From the NCBI GenBank assembly GCA_031841125.1, contig CM063108.1, positions 4,536,183 through 4,600,182 on the forward strand: a stretch of 64,000 nt of DNA. The letters are read 5' to 3'. The first letter of the stretch is position 1, and the number at the start of each line of letters is the position of its first letter. Of this stretch, positions 47,101 through 58,116 are shown piece by piece. This DNA comes from Acanthococcus lagerstroemiae. Taxonomy: Eukaryota > Arthropoda > Insecta > Hemiptera > Eriococcidae. The notes under the pieces were generated by a model. The model saw only the letters and a list, made by a program, of their open reading frames with translations, was not told the DNA's origin and did no database searches. The translations under genes were made by a program, and so were the position numbers.

Positions 47101-50100
47101 CTCCAAAAGTGAAACTGGAGGGAGTAACTGTTCGAATCTCTTCAGCAAACCTCTCCCCACCCAAAATATTCGGTGAACATTTTTTTAAAGTTTTTATAGA
47201 AAAATAAAATACCTAAAAGTATTGGGCCGTATTACATGTCGACTGCACCTAATAAGGCCCACCTAAATTTTGCTGTAAAATGTCATTTTTGCGTGTAATT
47301 TTCAGTTACATAATTTTATTTATAAAATAAAAGTAACATAAGGGACAGGACCATCTTATAAACTAAAAAATATTAACGGTTGTAGTAGTTCGTTGCTGCT
47401 TCATTGTCGATGTCGCTTGAATCAAAATCAATACACATAATATCACGATACCACTCTCCACACTGTAAACATTGTCTCATGCTTTCGAGTCATGCTGGCA
47501 TACCGAGCAGAAACACGATTCGTTTAAAAAAAAAGTTTAAAAAAAACATACCAATTTATATAGCTTAAAATGATGAAATATAAAGACCATTCCTAAATTT
47601 TTTATTCTCTAACTCCGCTCATGTATCTTTTGTTTTACTTTTTCAATCTTATATTCTACCATTTACGTCAAAAATCGAAAACTTTTCAAATAATGAAATT
47701 TGTCGTTACTCATACGTAGGATTCAGTGAAACGTGTCTGTGCGTCTCGATTTAGCTCTTACGACGAGCTCTAACATAGCCTTACTAAATATTAACAAGAT
47801 CTTGCAAAACGAGTCAAAATATGTATTATCTTAGTTTGCCCAGGACTCGTAATCAGACCATTATTACACTAATTATTATAATAATTGTATTGATAATGAA
47901 ATAATTTGAAAAAGGCACCTATCAAGTGTGATAATATTAATAATGAGAAATAAATGAATATGAATGTTTTCTGGTGTTAAATTTAAAGATAAAATATGTA
48001 TTTACGTCACTAATTAATATAAATGAAAAAATGTGTTGGATCACCTTCCAAATTCATCCTCATTTTCTCTGCTCTGTCTATTGGTATTCGAGGTTTCGAA
48101 CCACTGTATGGTACTTCGTCTCACTTACGTGCAGGTTCTTTCAAAAAAGAAGTTGAGTAGAAATATAATACAAAGCGTAAAGTAAAAAAAACATGGATTG
48201 TTCATACGAACGCAAAGACTTAAGGGGCTGTGAGAAAGCTTCACTCAGGCAAATTTGTCTGTTGGAAAATCGCTTTATCAGGAGAAAGTTGGGAAACTCA
48301 GACATCACTCAGTAAAACTAATAAGAGTAAGGTCTGGTTGGCCAAGTGCATAGCGCGTTGGTCTCGGAATCCGGAGCTCCCGGGTTCGATCTCACATAAC
48401 AACTCGCCAGATTTCGGCCAGAAGTGAAGAGGGCTAAGACAGCCCTAGCAGCCTCCCCGACGTCTCTAAGATAATGCTCGAAAGGGCGGATTCCAGGGCT
48501 CGGGTTGAGAGCAAATTAGAAAAGAAAAAAATATTGTTTTTTGCTTATACTTGTTGATTTTGAAAATTTTCCAAGTATTATTCAATCGGAGAGATTAGAT
48601 TCCCAGTTTGCAAAAGTTAAAAAGGAAAAGTTATTTTTGGCCTGTCGTTTTTAACGTTTACCCAGTTGGGGAAATCAGCATTTGGTTGGAAAAACTATAT
48701 TCCCACTCTTCTACGAAGTCATAATATGTCGCTCTTATTCCAAAAAACGCGAGAATGATTAATTAGTAGTGCACACTTATACGTACAAACTGTGCCACAA
48801 TATCCACGAATTATATGTTATATTGTCTGATAGTGGCATCAGAGCAAGTTCCTTCCATCCAAAAAGAATTTTAAATTTTAAAATTATTCGAGGAGTTGAC
48901 GAAAAGGCTTTCTGAGAAATGTCAGAGACACGATTTGCGGAATTTTTCATTTAACTCAGCTTTTCAAGTCAATATTTTTTTCCTTCGTTTAGCCGCTCAA
49001 ACTTTCATGTCCCCTAAAAAATCCGTCAGACGTTGCTATTGACAGATTATTGCCTCGGTTCATTAGAGGAATGTTTTTAACCATCATCTTGTTACAGAGA
49101 CCTTGAAAACGATAGTAACGAATTCGGAATTGTCAACTCCTCTGGAGCTGGACACGTTTTTCTCCATTCGACGAGGAAAATTGGAATTCTCTCTAAAGCT
49201 ACCGACGGTAAATTCCGAAGCGGCGATTTATGTAGCTCGTACCAGGAAACGAGAAATCAAAGATCCATATTTTCACGTAAGTATGTCTCACATGTACAAG
49301 TGTGTCTGCTGTTCTAGAATCTTTTCGTCATGATACTTATAATATTCTTATTTATTTCGGCTTGTAGTTTTTAATCAGTCTACCCGAAAAAAGTGTCAAG
49401 TTTTTCTACAATGGTACTTTGGACAAAGAAGAGTCCTTCGACATAGCCCCGAATAATTTCGAGAACTTCTGGATCGATACTGCAGATAATTACAGAAGCA
49501 TCACATTGGGACATGATAATAATACAGTTCTGAGTTACACGTTCATCGAGGAAATTTGGTTACAGAAAAATGATTCGCTGCCATATTATTCCCTTCGGGG
49601 TAGTGCTGAATGGCAGCTGTGGGTAAGGCTCATGTTATACCTCTTCATTTTTCCTTTAGTAACAACCCCCTCTCCCGCCCAATCATTTACGTTCTCAGTT
49701 TACGGGAATGTCACTAGATCGCGAAAATCATTTTGTGGACATGTTATGACATGACTGTTCCACTAGATTGTTAGAGACAGTCAGTGGAAAACTTTAAACA
49801 AAATGCCTAAACAAGAAACATAAACGCCACCAGATTCTTTCCAGAGGAAACAAGCCCTTTGTTAGGAGAAAATCATAAATTTTTTGGTTAAAATTATGCA
49901 TTTTTTGAGAACCCAGAAGGAAGAGGGAATATTCTATTACTCCTTCTTTCAGACGGAACCGGGGTTAAAAACGCTTTGAAGGGCCAATTTTGAAGGTTTT
50001 CTAAGACTTGTAGATCTTTTACATAATTTATTATTTTCGGGTGCGCAAAGCGGCTCTGTCGGACTAGGACCCAGTAACAAAATTGTCCACTGTCCAGTTA

Positions 50101-53100
50101 AATCCGTCGCTTGGTAATACGTCTTCATGTCAGTGGCGTAGCCAGGATTTCTCCAAGGAGGGGGATCAGCAAATTTATTTATTAATTTTTTTTTTTTTGG
50201 GGGGGGGGGAGTACACCTAACATGAACTGTATGTTTTTACATTGACGTATCAGTATGTTGTGCTTTTCAACTTCAGTTATGTATCTGGATTTAAGTTTCA
50301 TTTCGTGCATTCACTGTGATACTGCCAGCATATTAAAAAATTCTCATCTCAAGGGGGGGGGGGGTTCGTCCCCCTAATCCCCCCTTGTCTACGCCACTGC
50401 TTTATGTGGACATGGGGGCTCAGCTTATGCTACTCATACGCGATCCATATGCTGAGTGCAAATCAAAATATGATATAAAATAATAGTAGAGTATGTGAGT
50501 GACAAATGTGAGACGGAATCGCTTCCTTCGCCATCCTCTGGCTTTTACGATACCTGCTTCTTTTTCAAAATTTCCCGCCCAGTGTTTATCGTTTTCCATC
50601 TCGTTGTTCATCATTCTTTACAATTTCATCCCAGTAATACTGGAAGCTGAAAAAAGGCGCTTATGAAGGGCTAGAAACATATGCGAAATGTCGCACAATG
50701 GAAAAGGGCTTTTCACTCGAAATGTAGAAATTTTCCTGCTTACGGAAACAAAGTTGAAATTTGATTACAAAGTTGAATATAAAATATTCATTATCTTATT
50801 AATTTAAAGCGCCATTTATAACGGTTAAAACATAATTTTTAAATTTTATTTTTATATTTTCAATTATTATGAACTTTACTGATTTTTTTTTTTAAATATA
50901 AATTTCAAGAAAATTTTTATTTAATGCGTATTAATAATAGATAAATGTAAAAAGTTTGTGCATTCAGTTGTGTAACTAGGGAGTTTTCTCGTGAGGGTTA
51001 GGGTGGGGAAATGTAAAAATTGAATAGGTAAAATAGCGACGGATCCACTGAACAAACAAAAATGAAAGGTTATGGCAGGTTAGCAGTGTTCGAAATTTTG
51101 CCCAAATTCTGACTTACCAACCAAAAAGTTGGGCCTTGTGTTGATTTAATATCTCTAAAATTTTTTACATTTCCAACCAATTCTGAAAAAGGTGCCTTAT
51201 TTACGCCACTGTAGGGTATCTTTTTATCGCGCTCATAATGTTTCAGAAAAATATCAAAACCCAGAAGTATACGCTTTTTATACTGTAAACTAATATTGTA
51301 TTTTTTCTACAGAGTAATCGGCTGATCATGCAAGACCCGGACGTAAATTTTGGTGAGTGCGAATGTGAACCGACTTATTGAGAATGACTTGATAAGTTTT
51401 GTGTATGCTTTCACATCTACCTGTCATTCTAATAATGAACAGTAGCCTGCCAATCTTTGTAATAGGTATGCAAACGCGCACCCATAGAAACGGTGTAACT
51501 GTGAGGGCTGTAGCACCCTAGAAGGAAGGTCTTTTAACCGCTTTTCTGTGGAATATTTTGCTTCGAAAATGCAGAGAAATCTCGCTTGCTCTGCCAGCAT
51601 CGTTTTTTGCTTTTCATCTTTTAGCCCTCCCGAAATTCCTGGTGCACGCCTAGTATGTGTTGGATTGACAGACTACTGATCGTATTTACCATCAATTTAC
51701 CAATTAAAAATATCGATTATTGCAGGATATTACGTAGCCATCTCAACGAACTCATCGTCGATTCCGGAACCATGTCCATCCACATTCTACTTGCATGATA
51801 CACAAAACGAATTACGGTTCCTGTTGAAACCATTCCAAGATGCCGACTGCATGTCACTGTATTTCACGAAGACTATACTGACGAACGCCATTACAGCAAA
51901 AACACGACTGCAGTATGCCGGTGTAAGTAGAAACAACATCGAAAATTACGATTGATTTCAGTGAAATCCGAAGTTAACTCTGTATGTGTAGAAACTGTAA
52001 CCTTATCCTCTAACCTTGAAACTTCATTTTCCTTATTGTGCATACTAACCTCCAACATATCAACTCTATGAGCAACCTACAGAAGTCAGAATTTTTAAAC
52101 TAATTTTTACATACCTTTGTCGTATACCAAAAGACAACGCCGTTTTGTGTCTTGAATCTTAGTCGATATTAAAACTGAGATAAGAAAAATAAGAAATAAA
52201 AACCACTCTGCCGTAATGTAGATTCGCCGAGAGAAAAATATACTTCCATGTTGTACTAAATTTGAAAAAAAAATGTATGCGCTTGTTTTAACCGCGGTCT
52301 AATCCAAACTCGATCATGAACGGCCTAAATCGATTTAAAAGGACCAAATCTCCCCCAAGTTTAACAAAACTGACCAATATTATTGATCGGAACCAATCAA
52401 AAATAGTATAGGAAGCAAATATTATCAAAAATATTCAAAATCAATGTACAACGACGAAAAACTACATAAAACTGCTAAAATTGACTGCGCAGCTAAAGAA
52501 TAAGCTAAACCACATAACCATACATGCAGAAGAAGTTGAGATAATAACGAAATTCGAACACATCTATAGCCAAATTTCCCTAATCTGCCTTATACTGACC
52601 AAATTTGTTCGAATTCAAAACCAAACGCGACTACAACGAATTCAAACCAAACATGATCATAAAAACGATCAAGTCTGACCAAAATTGACTAGGAGCAAAT
52701 AAAATCGACCACCCTGAACCTAGGGTGTACATTACCCCTTCTCCCCTGGACAAAGTACAAAAATGTCTAAATCTGACGAAAAGAAATCAAATCTCATCAA
52801 ATTTGACTATGAATGACCGAGTCTCAACAAATTTGAAGTAAACAACATAAACAACACGTAATCCGTAAACGACATAAAACGAGCCAAAATTAAACAAGAA
52901 ATACAAAAACAACCTAATGTGACTGGGAATGAGTAAATGTGATCAAAATTAACCAAAATACCCACCCAATACTATACTTAAAGTAAAATGATCTAAAATT
53001 ATCAAATTTCGCTAAAAATAATCAAAGCAACTGAAAACAACATAAAAGGACGTAATTCGTCCATAAACGACCACATTTAACCTCAACTAATCGAAAACAA

Positions 53101-56100
53101 TCAAAACCAAATGTAAGCAACAATAACCAAAAACGCCATTCGAATTAATCTGACCAAAAATTTCCCCCAATAACCAAATCTAGCTAATAAAATCTAATCA
53201 ATATTCACCAAGAGGGGCCAAAGACAACCTGAACCAAATGAATCCGGACTGGCGCCCGTCATTGAATATCACCCTCCCCTTTTCAATAATATTTTTTCCT
53301 AAGAAATCAAACTTTCATCTTGGTTCCCTCTTTAAGGTAGCCTAATATGGACCACCATCATATCTCGTCTGTTTATGGCGCGCTCTGGCTGGAAAAAGTA
53401 TTACTACATTCCACGGAGGTTGAAAAATGATGTGGTAGGAAAAGTCGGATCTCGCAAGCCAAAAACAAAACCTATGCATGAAAAACGAAAATTGATGTTG
53501 TCATTTTTTTTTTTGTGTTAGTACATTTTGGTACAAAAATGGTATAAAAATCGGTTTCTTCGAAAAGTTTGCTATAATTATCGAAAGTGTATCTTATAAG
53601 TTATTCATTCGTGTACTCGTTTTTGATCTCAACTTGAGAAGAGCAGTAGTAAGTCGACTCAAATAAATCTCTATTTGAGCTCCCAATATGGACTACCATA
53701 AGAATGTGTTTTTTTCATTAGATGGCAAAAGTACGTAAAAAGTGGTGTCCGAAAGCAATGGCGTCAGCTGTTCAAGATGTACTTAAGGGAGAAAGAGGCT
53801 AACGTTAATAAACAGTTACGAAGAGTTCCTAAGCTTTTTTCCCCCAATTTTTAGAAGTGGTCCATAATGGGAGCCTAAAGTTTCAATTTTGTCATTTCGA
53901 GAAAAAAAATTCACCAAAAATCGATTTTTTTTTTTGGGGGGGGGGGAGGAACTATGCTTTTGAAGGGTGTTAGTGGACACTTGCCGCTAAACCTTAAAAG
54001 CCAATTTTGAGGTCGAATGGAGGTTCTGGAGCCCAAAACAAAATGTGGTCCATATTAGGCTACTTTACCTTATCCTTTTGTCCATTCTATCTACTATCGT
54101 ACCTTACTTTCTCAGACTTTCTTTCTGTCCAATGTCCCGAGGCTATGCCCTCTTTAGTCTTGGATGTAAATCCAATACTGTGCACAAAAGTGTATGTAGA
54201 TACTCTAATTTAATAAGTGGAGACAGATATGGGATGTTTGCATCCTACATGGTAAAAAAAAATGCATACCTTACTTAAAAAGTTACGTATTTTATTTTGG
54301 AAAAGGATCATGCTTTCCTAGAAGGGTCTCACCATAAGAGAGTTACGTATTTTTCTTTTAGAAAAAAATTTTACTCTCCTAAAACTGTCTTACCTACTAC
54401 GAGAAAAAGAGTAAAAGAGATGGGCAAAACAGAAAATAATCAAAATCATTTAACTGAAATGCCAAGATCACAAAAATCGGGGTTTCCAAAACATCTCAAT
54501 TTTATATTCCCTTTGCAAATTAATGTTAGTTTAAGATTTCAAAGTTTGCAATTGTTTTCATTTTCCCCAATTTTGAGTATGATTTCTGGAATTTTAAAAC
54601 GGACTTTTCGATGTTATAATTCAATTTTGTGACAAAATTATGATTCTAAATCTTTTAGTTTTCGATATTGCCTATCTCTATGTAGCAGCAATGCAAATTT
54701 CTTGAGAGTACCTACGCACAATACACTCAAATTTTTGAGGGTATACTTCGTATACGTGCACACACTACACAACGTACACCTCGTGTGCACATCTCTGATT
54801 GAAAATATAAACGCTTTAGAATTACCACATAATGTCAGAAATGAGACCCTTCAATCCAGCATTGTCATTTTTTCCTCAACATTCAGTATTCTGCCTAACA
54901 TTTCTCCCTCACGTACCTATATTCCCCGACTATAGCATTCACCAGCAACATGTTCCAGAATGTGAATCCAGGTTCTAACCTACCGGTAATTTTTTTACAT
55001 TTTTGGAGGACAGTTTAAAGACACTCACTTACTTTTGGAAGCAAAAGCCAGAATTCATACTCAGCAGGATATCGTAAAGAAATCTTTCTATCAGCTTGCT
55101 GAATAGCTTTTCAATTCTTTGTAGGTACAAGAAATACCTACCTTGTACCCACGATTTTTTTTTTTTTTTTGAGGGGGATGACAGTGTACTCCTGTAATCT
55201 TTCATTTCGACATCACTGTTATCCACCTACTGCATATCGTAACTAAAAAAGTATTGACATGATTTTGCAGGTGGAACTGTGTCGAAATTCAATCGTGTTT
55301 CGCATGAAAGGTAAAAATTCGAAAGTAACTGATCAACGAGCTGGATCCGATTTCATAGCATCGGATGCGACATCAGGTTTTTGGGTGCGGATAGATAAAC
55401 AGAAGTCGACGATATCGATCGGACATATTGTTGCCGACGAACCGATGTTTCAAAGTAACTTCAAATATGCGGGGGTCGATCTGGGATCCGACTCCTCCAG
55501 TTATGTAATCATTCGGGGCCGCGGTCTCTGGCATGTTGACGTACGTATCCCACTAATTTCCTAAACTACCTATTTAATTACTTCATAATTTTCCCGGAGA
55601 TATAAAATGAATGAAAGCATGATATAACAGAGGTACCAACTAGGATATCTACATCACTTTTCACCAGTAACAGAAATTATTTTATCGAAGAGCCCCTATT
55701 ATAATCTGTGTTCAAATAAGACTCGATCTGCTGCCACTGGCAGTCTTCTCTTTTGGAGAACTTCCTCCCGAAGTATTAACAGTTGGCAGCAGTTGGAGAA
55801 TCATATTACTCAAAGTTGGAAAATTTGAGATATTTTGGGACGTTGTTGTCTGTTTTTATAACCTAAATCAGCAAAATAATTTGTTTGCTCCCACCGCTTG
55901 TGAAATAAAAGACTATGCCCAACTGAGAAATGTTTCCCCCCCGCCCAACAATAATGTCCCAGAGTCTCCTCATCATCGCAAATACCGAACTGAAACTTCT
56001 TAGTAAAGACTATAGGTATTTTAGCTCTTCGACATAACTCAACTAATCAGAAGATAGAAACAGCTTTTCTGGCAGACTGATAGCATTTTAGTATGCCAGC

Positions 56101-56403
56101 TCAACATCAGTCAGTCAGAGAGCTCTGGACTGTACCTAATAATTAGAATGATCTCAGATACTTCTGTATCTTAAAATTTGTCATGTGCCACTGCAGAGCA
56201 AGCCTTCATCTAATAATAATATGAATATTGTAAAGTAACTTTGACATTTTATTGAATACTTTTCGCAAGTATTCGCCGTAAACAATAATGTACCTATAAC
56301 TACCCATATACTGTTCAACTAAACTTTCAGATAGGCACAGTATAATTAATTAATGTTCTTATATTTTACTTCACAGACATCAACATCATCAAAATCTGGA
56401 TAG
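41052..56403 (+). CDS. Gene 2: secreted two-module Methyltransf_FA-like protein, complete model
   Basis: Seven exons in phase: 41052-41133, 49098-49276, 49368-49622, 51313-51352, 51726-51922, 55271-55540 and 56377-56403, total 1050 nt, for 349 aa plus TAG. Layout: signal peptide 1-27; module 1 to 172; linker and module 2 a-half 173-251; b-half 252-341; eight-residue tail 342-349. The b2 half is the best Methyltransf_FA match in the window: SGFWVRIDKQKSTISIGH, then DEPMF and a closing G-x-G-LW strand. b1 has the parallel ENFWIDTADNYRSITLGH. The exon 1 donor is the weak GTTCGT, and intron 1 is about 8 kb filled with transposons, so the exon 1 to 2 join is the least certain step. The protein is likely secreted; its partner is unknown. 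Confidence 0.64.
42252..42393. mobile_element. Palindromic MITE nested in the 1.44-kb hAT element
   Basis: Ends CTAGCGGCAGGGATTG and CAATCCCTGCCGCTAG are perfect 16-bp inverted repeats around a 110-bp AT-rich core. The family is uncertain because no clear direct duplication remains. Confidence 0.7.
42530..42968. repeat. Interspersed AATATGCA word cluster
   Basis: More than ten AATATGCA or AAATATGCA words in both halves of the hAT element interior (42541-42605 and 42880-42965). They could be internal transposase-binding words or decayed tandem repeats. Confidence 0.55.
44038..44256. mobile_element. hAT-type MITE, 219 bp
   Basis: Starts CAGAGGCGGACTTGGG and ends AAATCTGGTCTG, flanked by the perfect 8-bp duplication GCGACACG (44030-44037 and 44257-44264). 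The inverted repeats are short and imperfect (CAGA...TCTG). Absent from repeat A copy 1, though a further stretch to its left is also missing there. Confidence 0.72.
44310..44696. mobile_element. hAT-type MITE, 387 bp
   Basis: Ends CAGGGATGCGAAAG and TTCGCATTCCTC form an imperfect 12-bp inverted repeat. The perfect 8-bp duplication CTTTCAAA lies at 44302-44309 and 44697-44704. The empty site is preserved in repeat A copy 1. The inside is rich in CTTCTGGCTTCCAGC-like words. Confidence 0.82.
44985..45192. mobile_element. hAT-type MITE, 208 bp (CAGTGTTGCCAG family)
   Basis: Inverted repeats CAGTGTTGCCAGAA and TTCTGGCAACACTG, with 8-bp duplication GGTAGGCA / GGTAGACA (one mismatch) at 44977-44984 and 45193-45200. 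The inside is AT-rich with repeated TAGCA words. Confidence 0.82.
45483..45850. mobile_element. hAT-type MITE, 368 bp, with internal tandem repeats
   Basis: Starts CAGGGACGTACCG and ends GCTACATCCCTG, flanked by the perfect 8-bp duplication TGAAAGAG (45475-45482 and 45851-45858). Inside are about three degenerate tandem units of 75-85 bp, each with a CCCAACT...GAGTATC part and an A-run. Confidence 0.83.
45859..48330. other. Gene 2 intron 1, middle part
   Basis: AT-rich sequence with only the small CxxC frame at 47373-47480 noted separately. No exon with the family phases was found, which leaves a long intron between exons 1 and 2. Confidence 0.4.
47373..47480 (-). other. Small ORF with a CxxC finger, possible transposase tail
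   Basis: 35 codons: MRQCLQCGEWYRDIMCIDFD, then a stop. The C-x2-C-x8-C arrangement resembles the zinc-binding tail of some pogo- or PIF-type transposases. No other part of such an element was recognised nearby. Confidence 0.22.
48331..48530 (+). repeat. tRNA-derived SINE, copy 2
   Basis: Starts GTCTGGTTGGCCAAGTGCAT, with B box GGGTTCGATCTC near 48382. It then shares the whole body with copy 1 (ACAGCCCTAGCAGCC, GGGCGGATTCCAGGG) and ends in an A-rich tail at about 48530. The A box is decayed (GCCAAGTGC against GCCGAGTGG). Confidence 0.75.
49098..49276 (+). CDS. Gene 2 exon 2, module half a1
   Basis: 179 nt, phase 1 to 0, acceptor TTGTTACAG, donor GTAAGT. It reads ETLKTIVTNSELSTPL, then KLEFSLKLP and AAIYVARTRK, ending KDPYFH. 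The IVTNS core matches ITNFN and LTNSN in the other a1 exons. Confidence 0.62.
49368..49622 (+). CDS. Gene 2 exon 3, module half b1
   Basis: 255 nt, phase 0 at both ends, acceptor GCTTGTAG, donor GTAAGG. It contains FWIDTADNYRSITLGHDNN and closes LRGSAEWQLW. The intron before it is 91 nt. Confidence 0.65.
50131..50399. mobile_element. hAT-type MITE, 269 bp (CAGTGGCGTAGCC family)
   Basis: Ends CAGTGGCGTAGCCAGGATTT and GTCTACGCCACTG, with 8-bp duplication CTTCATGT / CTTTATGT (50123-50130 and 50400-50407). It contains long T and G runs. It lies in gene 2 intron 3. Confidence 0.85.
51313..51352 (+). CDS. Gene 2 exon 4, short linker
   Basis: A 40-nt exon, phase 0 to 1, acceptor TTCTACAG, donor GTGAGT, encoding SNRLIMQDPDVNF. 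It is supported by a linker exon of the same phase and donor in gene 1. Confidence 0.52.
51726..51922 (+). CDS. Gene 2 exon 5, module half a2
   Basis: 197 nt, phase 1 to 0, acceptor GATTATTGCAG, donor GTAAGT. It reads GYYVAISTNSSS, then NELRFLLKPFQDADCMSLYF, ending RLQYAG. Confidence 0.62.
52300..53250 (+). repeat. Word-biased, G-poor region (GACCAAA-type words)
   Basis: About 950 bp dominated by words such as GACCAAAAT, AACCAAA, AATCAAA and CTAAAATT with little G on the plus strand. No clear period or ORF. It looks like an old, scrambled simple repeat in gene 2 intron 5. Confidence 0.5.
53333..54072. mobile_element. Non-autonomous TIR element, 740 bp, nested palindromes
   Basis: Outer inverted repeats TAAGGTAGCCTAATATGG (left) and CCATATTAGGCTACTTTACC (right), with a 4-bp indel. 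An inner pair, CCCAATATGGACTACCA near 53681 and GTGGTCCATAATGGGAGC near 53862, repeats a GGACYACC theme. It lies in gene 2 intron 5; superfamily unclear. Confidence 0.68.
54073..55270. other. Rest of gene 2 intron 5
   Basis: No exon recognised; the frame at 54297-54632 has no splice or family support. Confidence 0.4.
55271..55540 (+). CDS. Gene 2 exon 6, module half b2 (best domain match)
   Basis: 270 nt, phase 0 at both ends, acceptor ATTTTGCAG, donor GTACGT. It carries SGFWVRIDKQKSTISIGH and ends IIRGRGLWHVD, the layout of the C-terminal half of the Methyltransf_FA domain (FWV, then I-x-V/I-G, then G-x-W). Confidence 0.68.
56377..56403 (+). CDS. Gene 2 exon 7, short tail with stop
   Basis: Acceptor ACTTCACAG, then eight codons (TSTSSKSG) and TAG, phase 0. 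It is very short, so support is only the acceptor and phase. Confidence 0.4.
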   Translation, partial: TSTSSKSG

Positions 56404-57359
56404 GACAAACATCGGCTGTATGGTGTGTAGGACCACAAATCTTCCATCTCACACTTTTCACGAATGAACGATGCAAAGTTAGTATCTGCGGGCTCACTAG
56501 AGACTCGAAATCTTTTCACTACCTACTGTCCATATATCATCTGGACTGATTGAATGCCCCTAATGAACGTATCAGAGCAAAATGAAGTCTTCAACTAGGT
56601 ACTGTCCCTACAGCTTTCTGTACCTCTATATTTTGAGAACTGAGATAACTTGATTCTCGTGAAAATGACTGGAGTACGTCTTAATATAGTAAAATAGGTA
56701 CCTGCATACTAAAAGTAGATGCTAGAGGTAGCTAATAGGTAGCTAATGAACTTAGTACAGAAATGCAGGCTTGCCGAGAGGGCGGAGGAGGGAGGATTCC
56801 TGCCAGATCCCAGCTTCTTTTGGGACACGGATATTTATTATTTGATTCTTTTTTCGGGGGGGGGGGGGGATCTTCGAATGCAAAACTGTGATTTCCAAAA
56901 AGGACCCGAGAAAAATCGTTCATTCTTCACTTTTTTTCCCAACCAGATCCGGGTTTTCTCTCGTCGGTCCTGCAGAGGTACAGTAAGTGTAGCTACCTGT
57001 GATAGAAAAGTTCCTGTAAAATGCACAGTTTATGAGCTGCTCCGCTGACGAAGACATCTGCCGGAGTAATTTCAATTCAATTAATGCACTTCCTGTTCGA
57101 GAAAGAAAAATACTATTGATGAAGAGCAACGTATTTACTCTGAGGCGAAAATCCGTTAACCTTCAGTTCCTAATTTCAATGTATATTGTTGCAGTATATT
57201 GTTATTTATTCATGTAGAACACACTTTAACCGATGATTTAATTTTCTTCATAATTCCTCTGTAAGATAGATATAATAAAAACTCGAAAATAGAACTATTC
57301 GTCTTTTCTCACGTGTAGCTGTGAAGAAGAACTGATGAGCGATTGCTATATAATTTAGT
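56404..57359. other. Downstream of gene 2
   Basis: Short frames around a poly-G run (56858-56869) only. The gene 2 poly-A site was not assigned. Confidence 0.4.
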
Positions 57360-58060
57360 ATGGAAAAGTCATAGGGATAGTCTTAGACCTGTCTACAAAA
57401 GTTTCGAAGAAAAGTCGCGAACAGTCTGAAGTAAGTCTAGAAACGCCCGAAAAGCTCTGTCTCAAAGCGTTTTAGACCTCTGATACATTGCAAAAAATTT
57501 GAAACGACTGTGACAGAGTCTTAAACAGGTAATCGTTTTCAAAATATGTCTTAGCGAGTCTGAAAAAAGTTTTAAAGATCTCCAAGAGCGTCCAACAAAT
57601 CTATAACCTCTCTACATAATACTTGAACAGGTTTAAAATAGTCTTAAGCGAATCCGAAAAGTATTAGAAGATGTTGAACGTGTTCTGAAAAATTTGAAAC
57701 GTTGCTGCAAGAATATTAAATAAGTCTTGAAGAGTCTTTAACAAGCCTATAAGAATCTTGAATTTATTTAACTAGACCAGGGAAGTCTGAACAACACTTA
57801 TATCTTCCGAAACAATCAGCCCATCAAGCGAAAACTTATAGACTTGTCTGGAAATCTTAAAGTAATGTTGAACAACTTTAGAAGGGCTCTGAGGAGTTTC
57901 CGAATCCTAAGCCCATCTAATGAGTCCAAAAAACGAATTAAAAAAAATCTTAGGCAGATAACTGTTGAAAAAAAAAAAACAATAAAAAACAGCCTCAGCA
58001 ACTGTGAAAAAAGTTTCAAAGATCTCCAAGAGTGTCTAAAGATTATAAGTGTTGAATAAT
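57360..58060 (+). repeat. Diffuse AGTCTTAA / GTCTGAAA repeat region
   Basis: Many short words of the AGTCTTxAA, GTCTGAAA and CTTAGA type. One longer match: AAAGATCTCCAAGAG at 57574 and 58018, each preceded by GTGAAAAAAGTTT- or CTGAAAAAAGTTT-like sequence. The R1-clade LINE is inserted just after it. A related word region lies at 9690-9910. Confidence 0.45.
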
Positions 58061-58116
58061 CATAAGTAGAGTTAAAATTCGCCGACATTAGTTAAAAATG
58101 ATTTTGTTTGAAGGTG

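Noticed and set aside
48331..48400. A tRNA gene
   Set aside because: The A box is decayed and the B box is followed by a SINE body with a tail; no full cloverleaf could be drawn.
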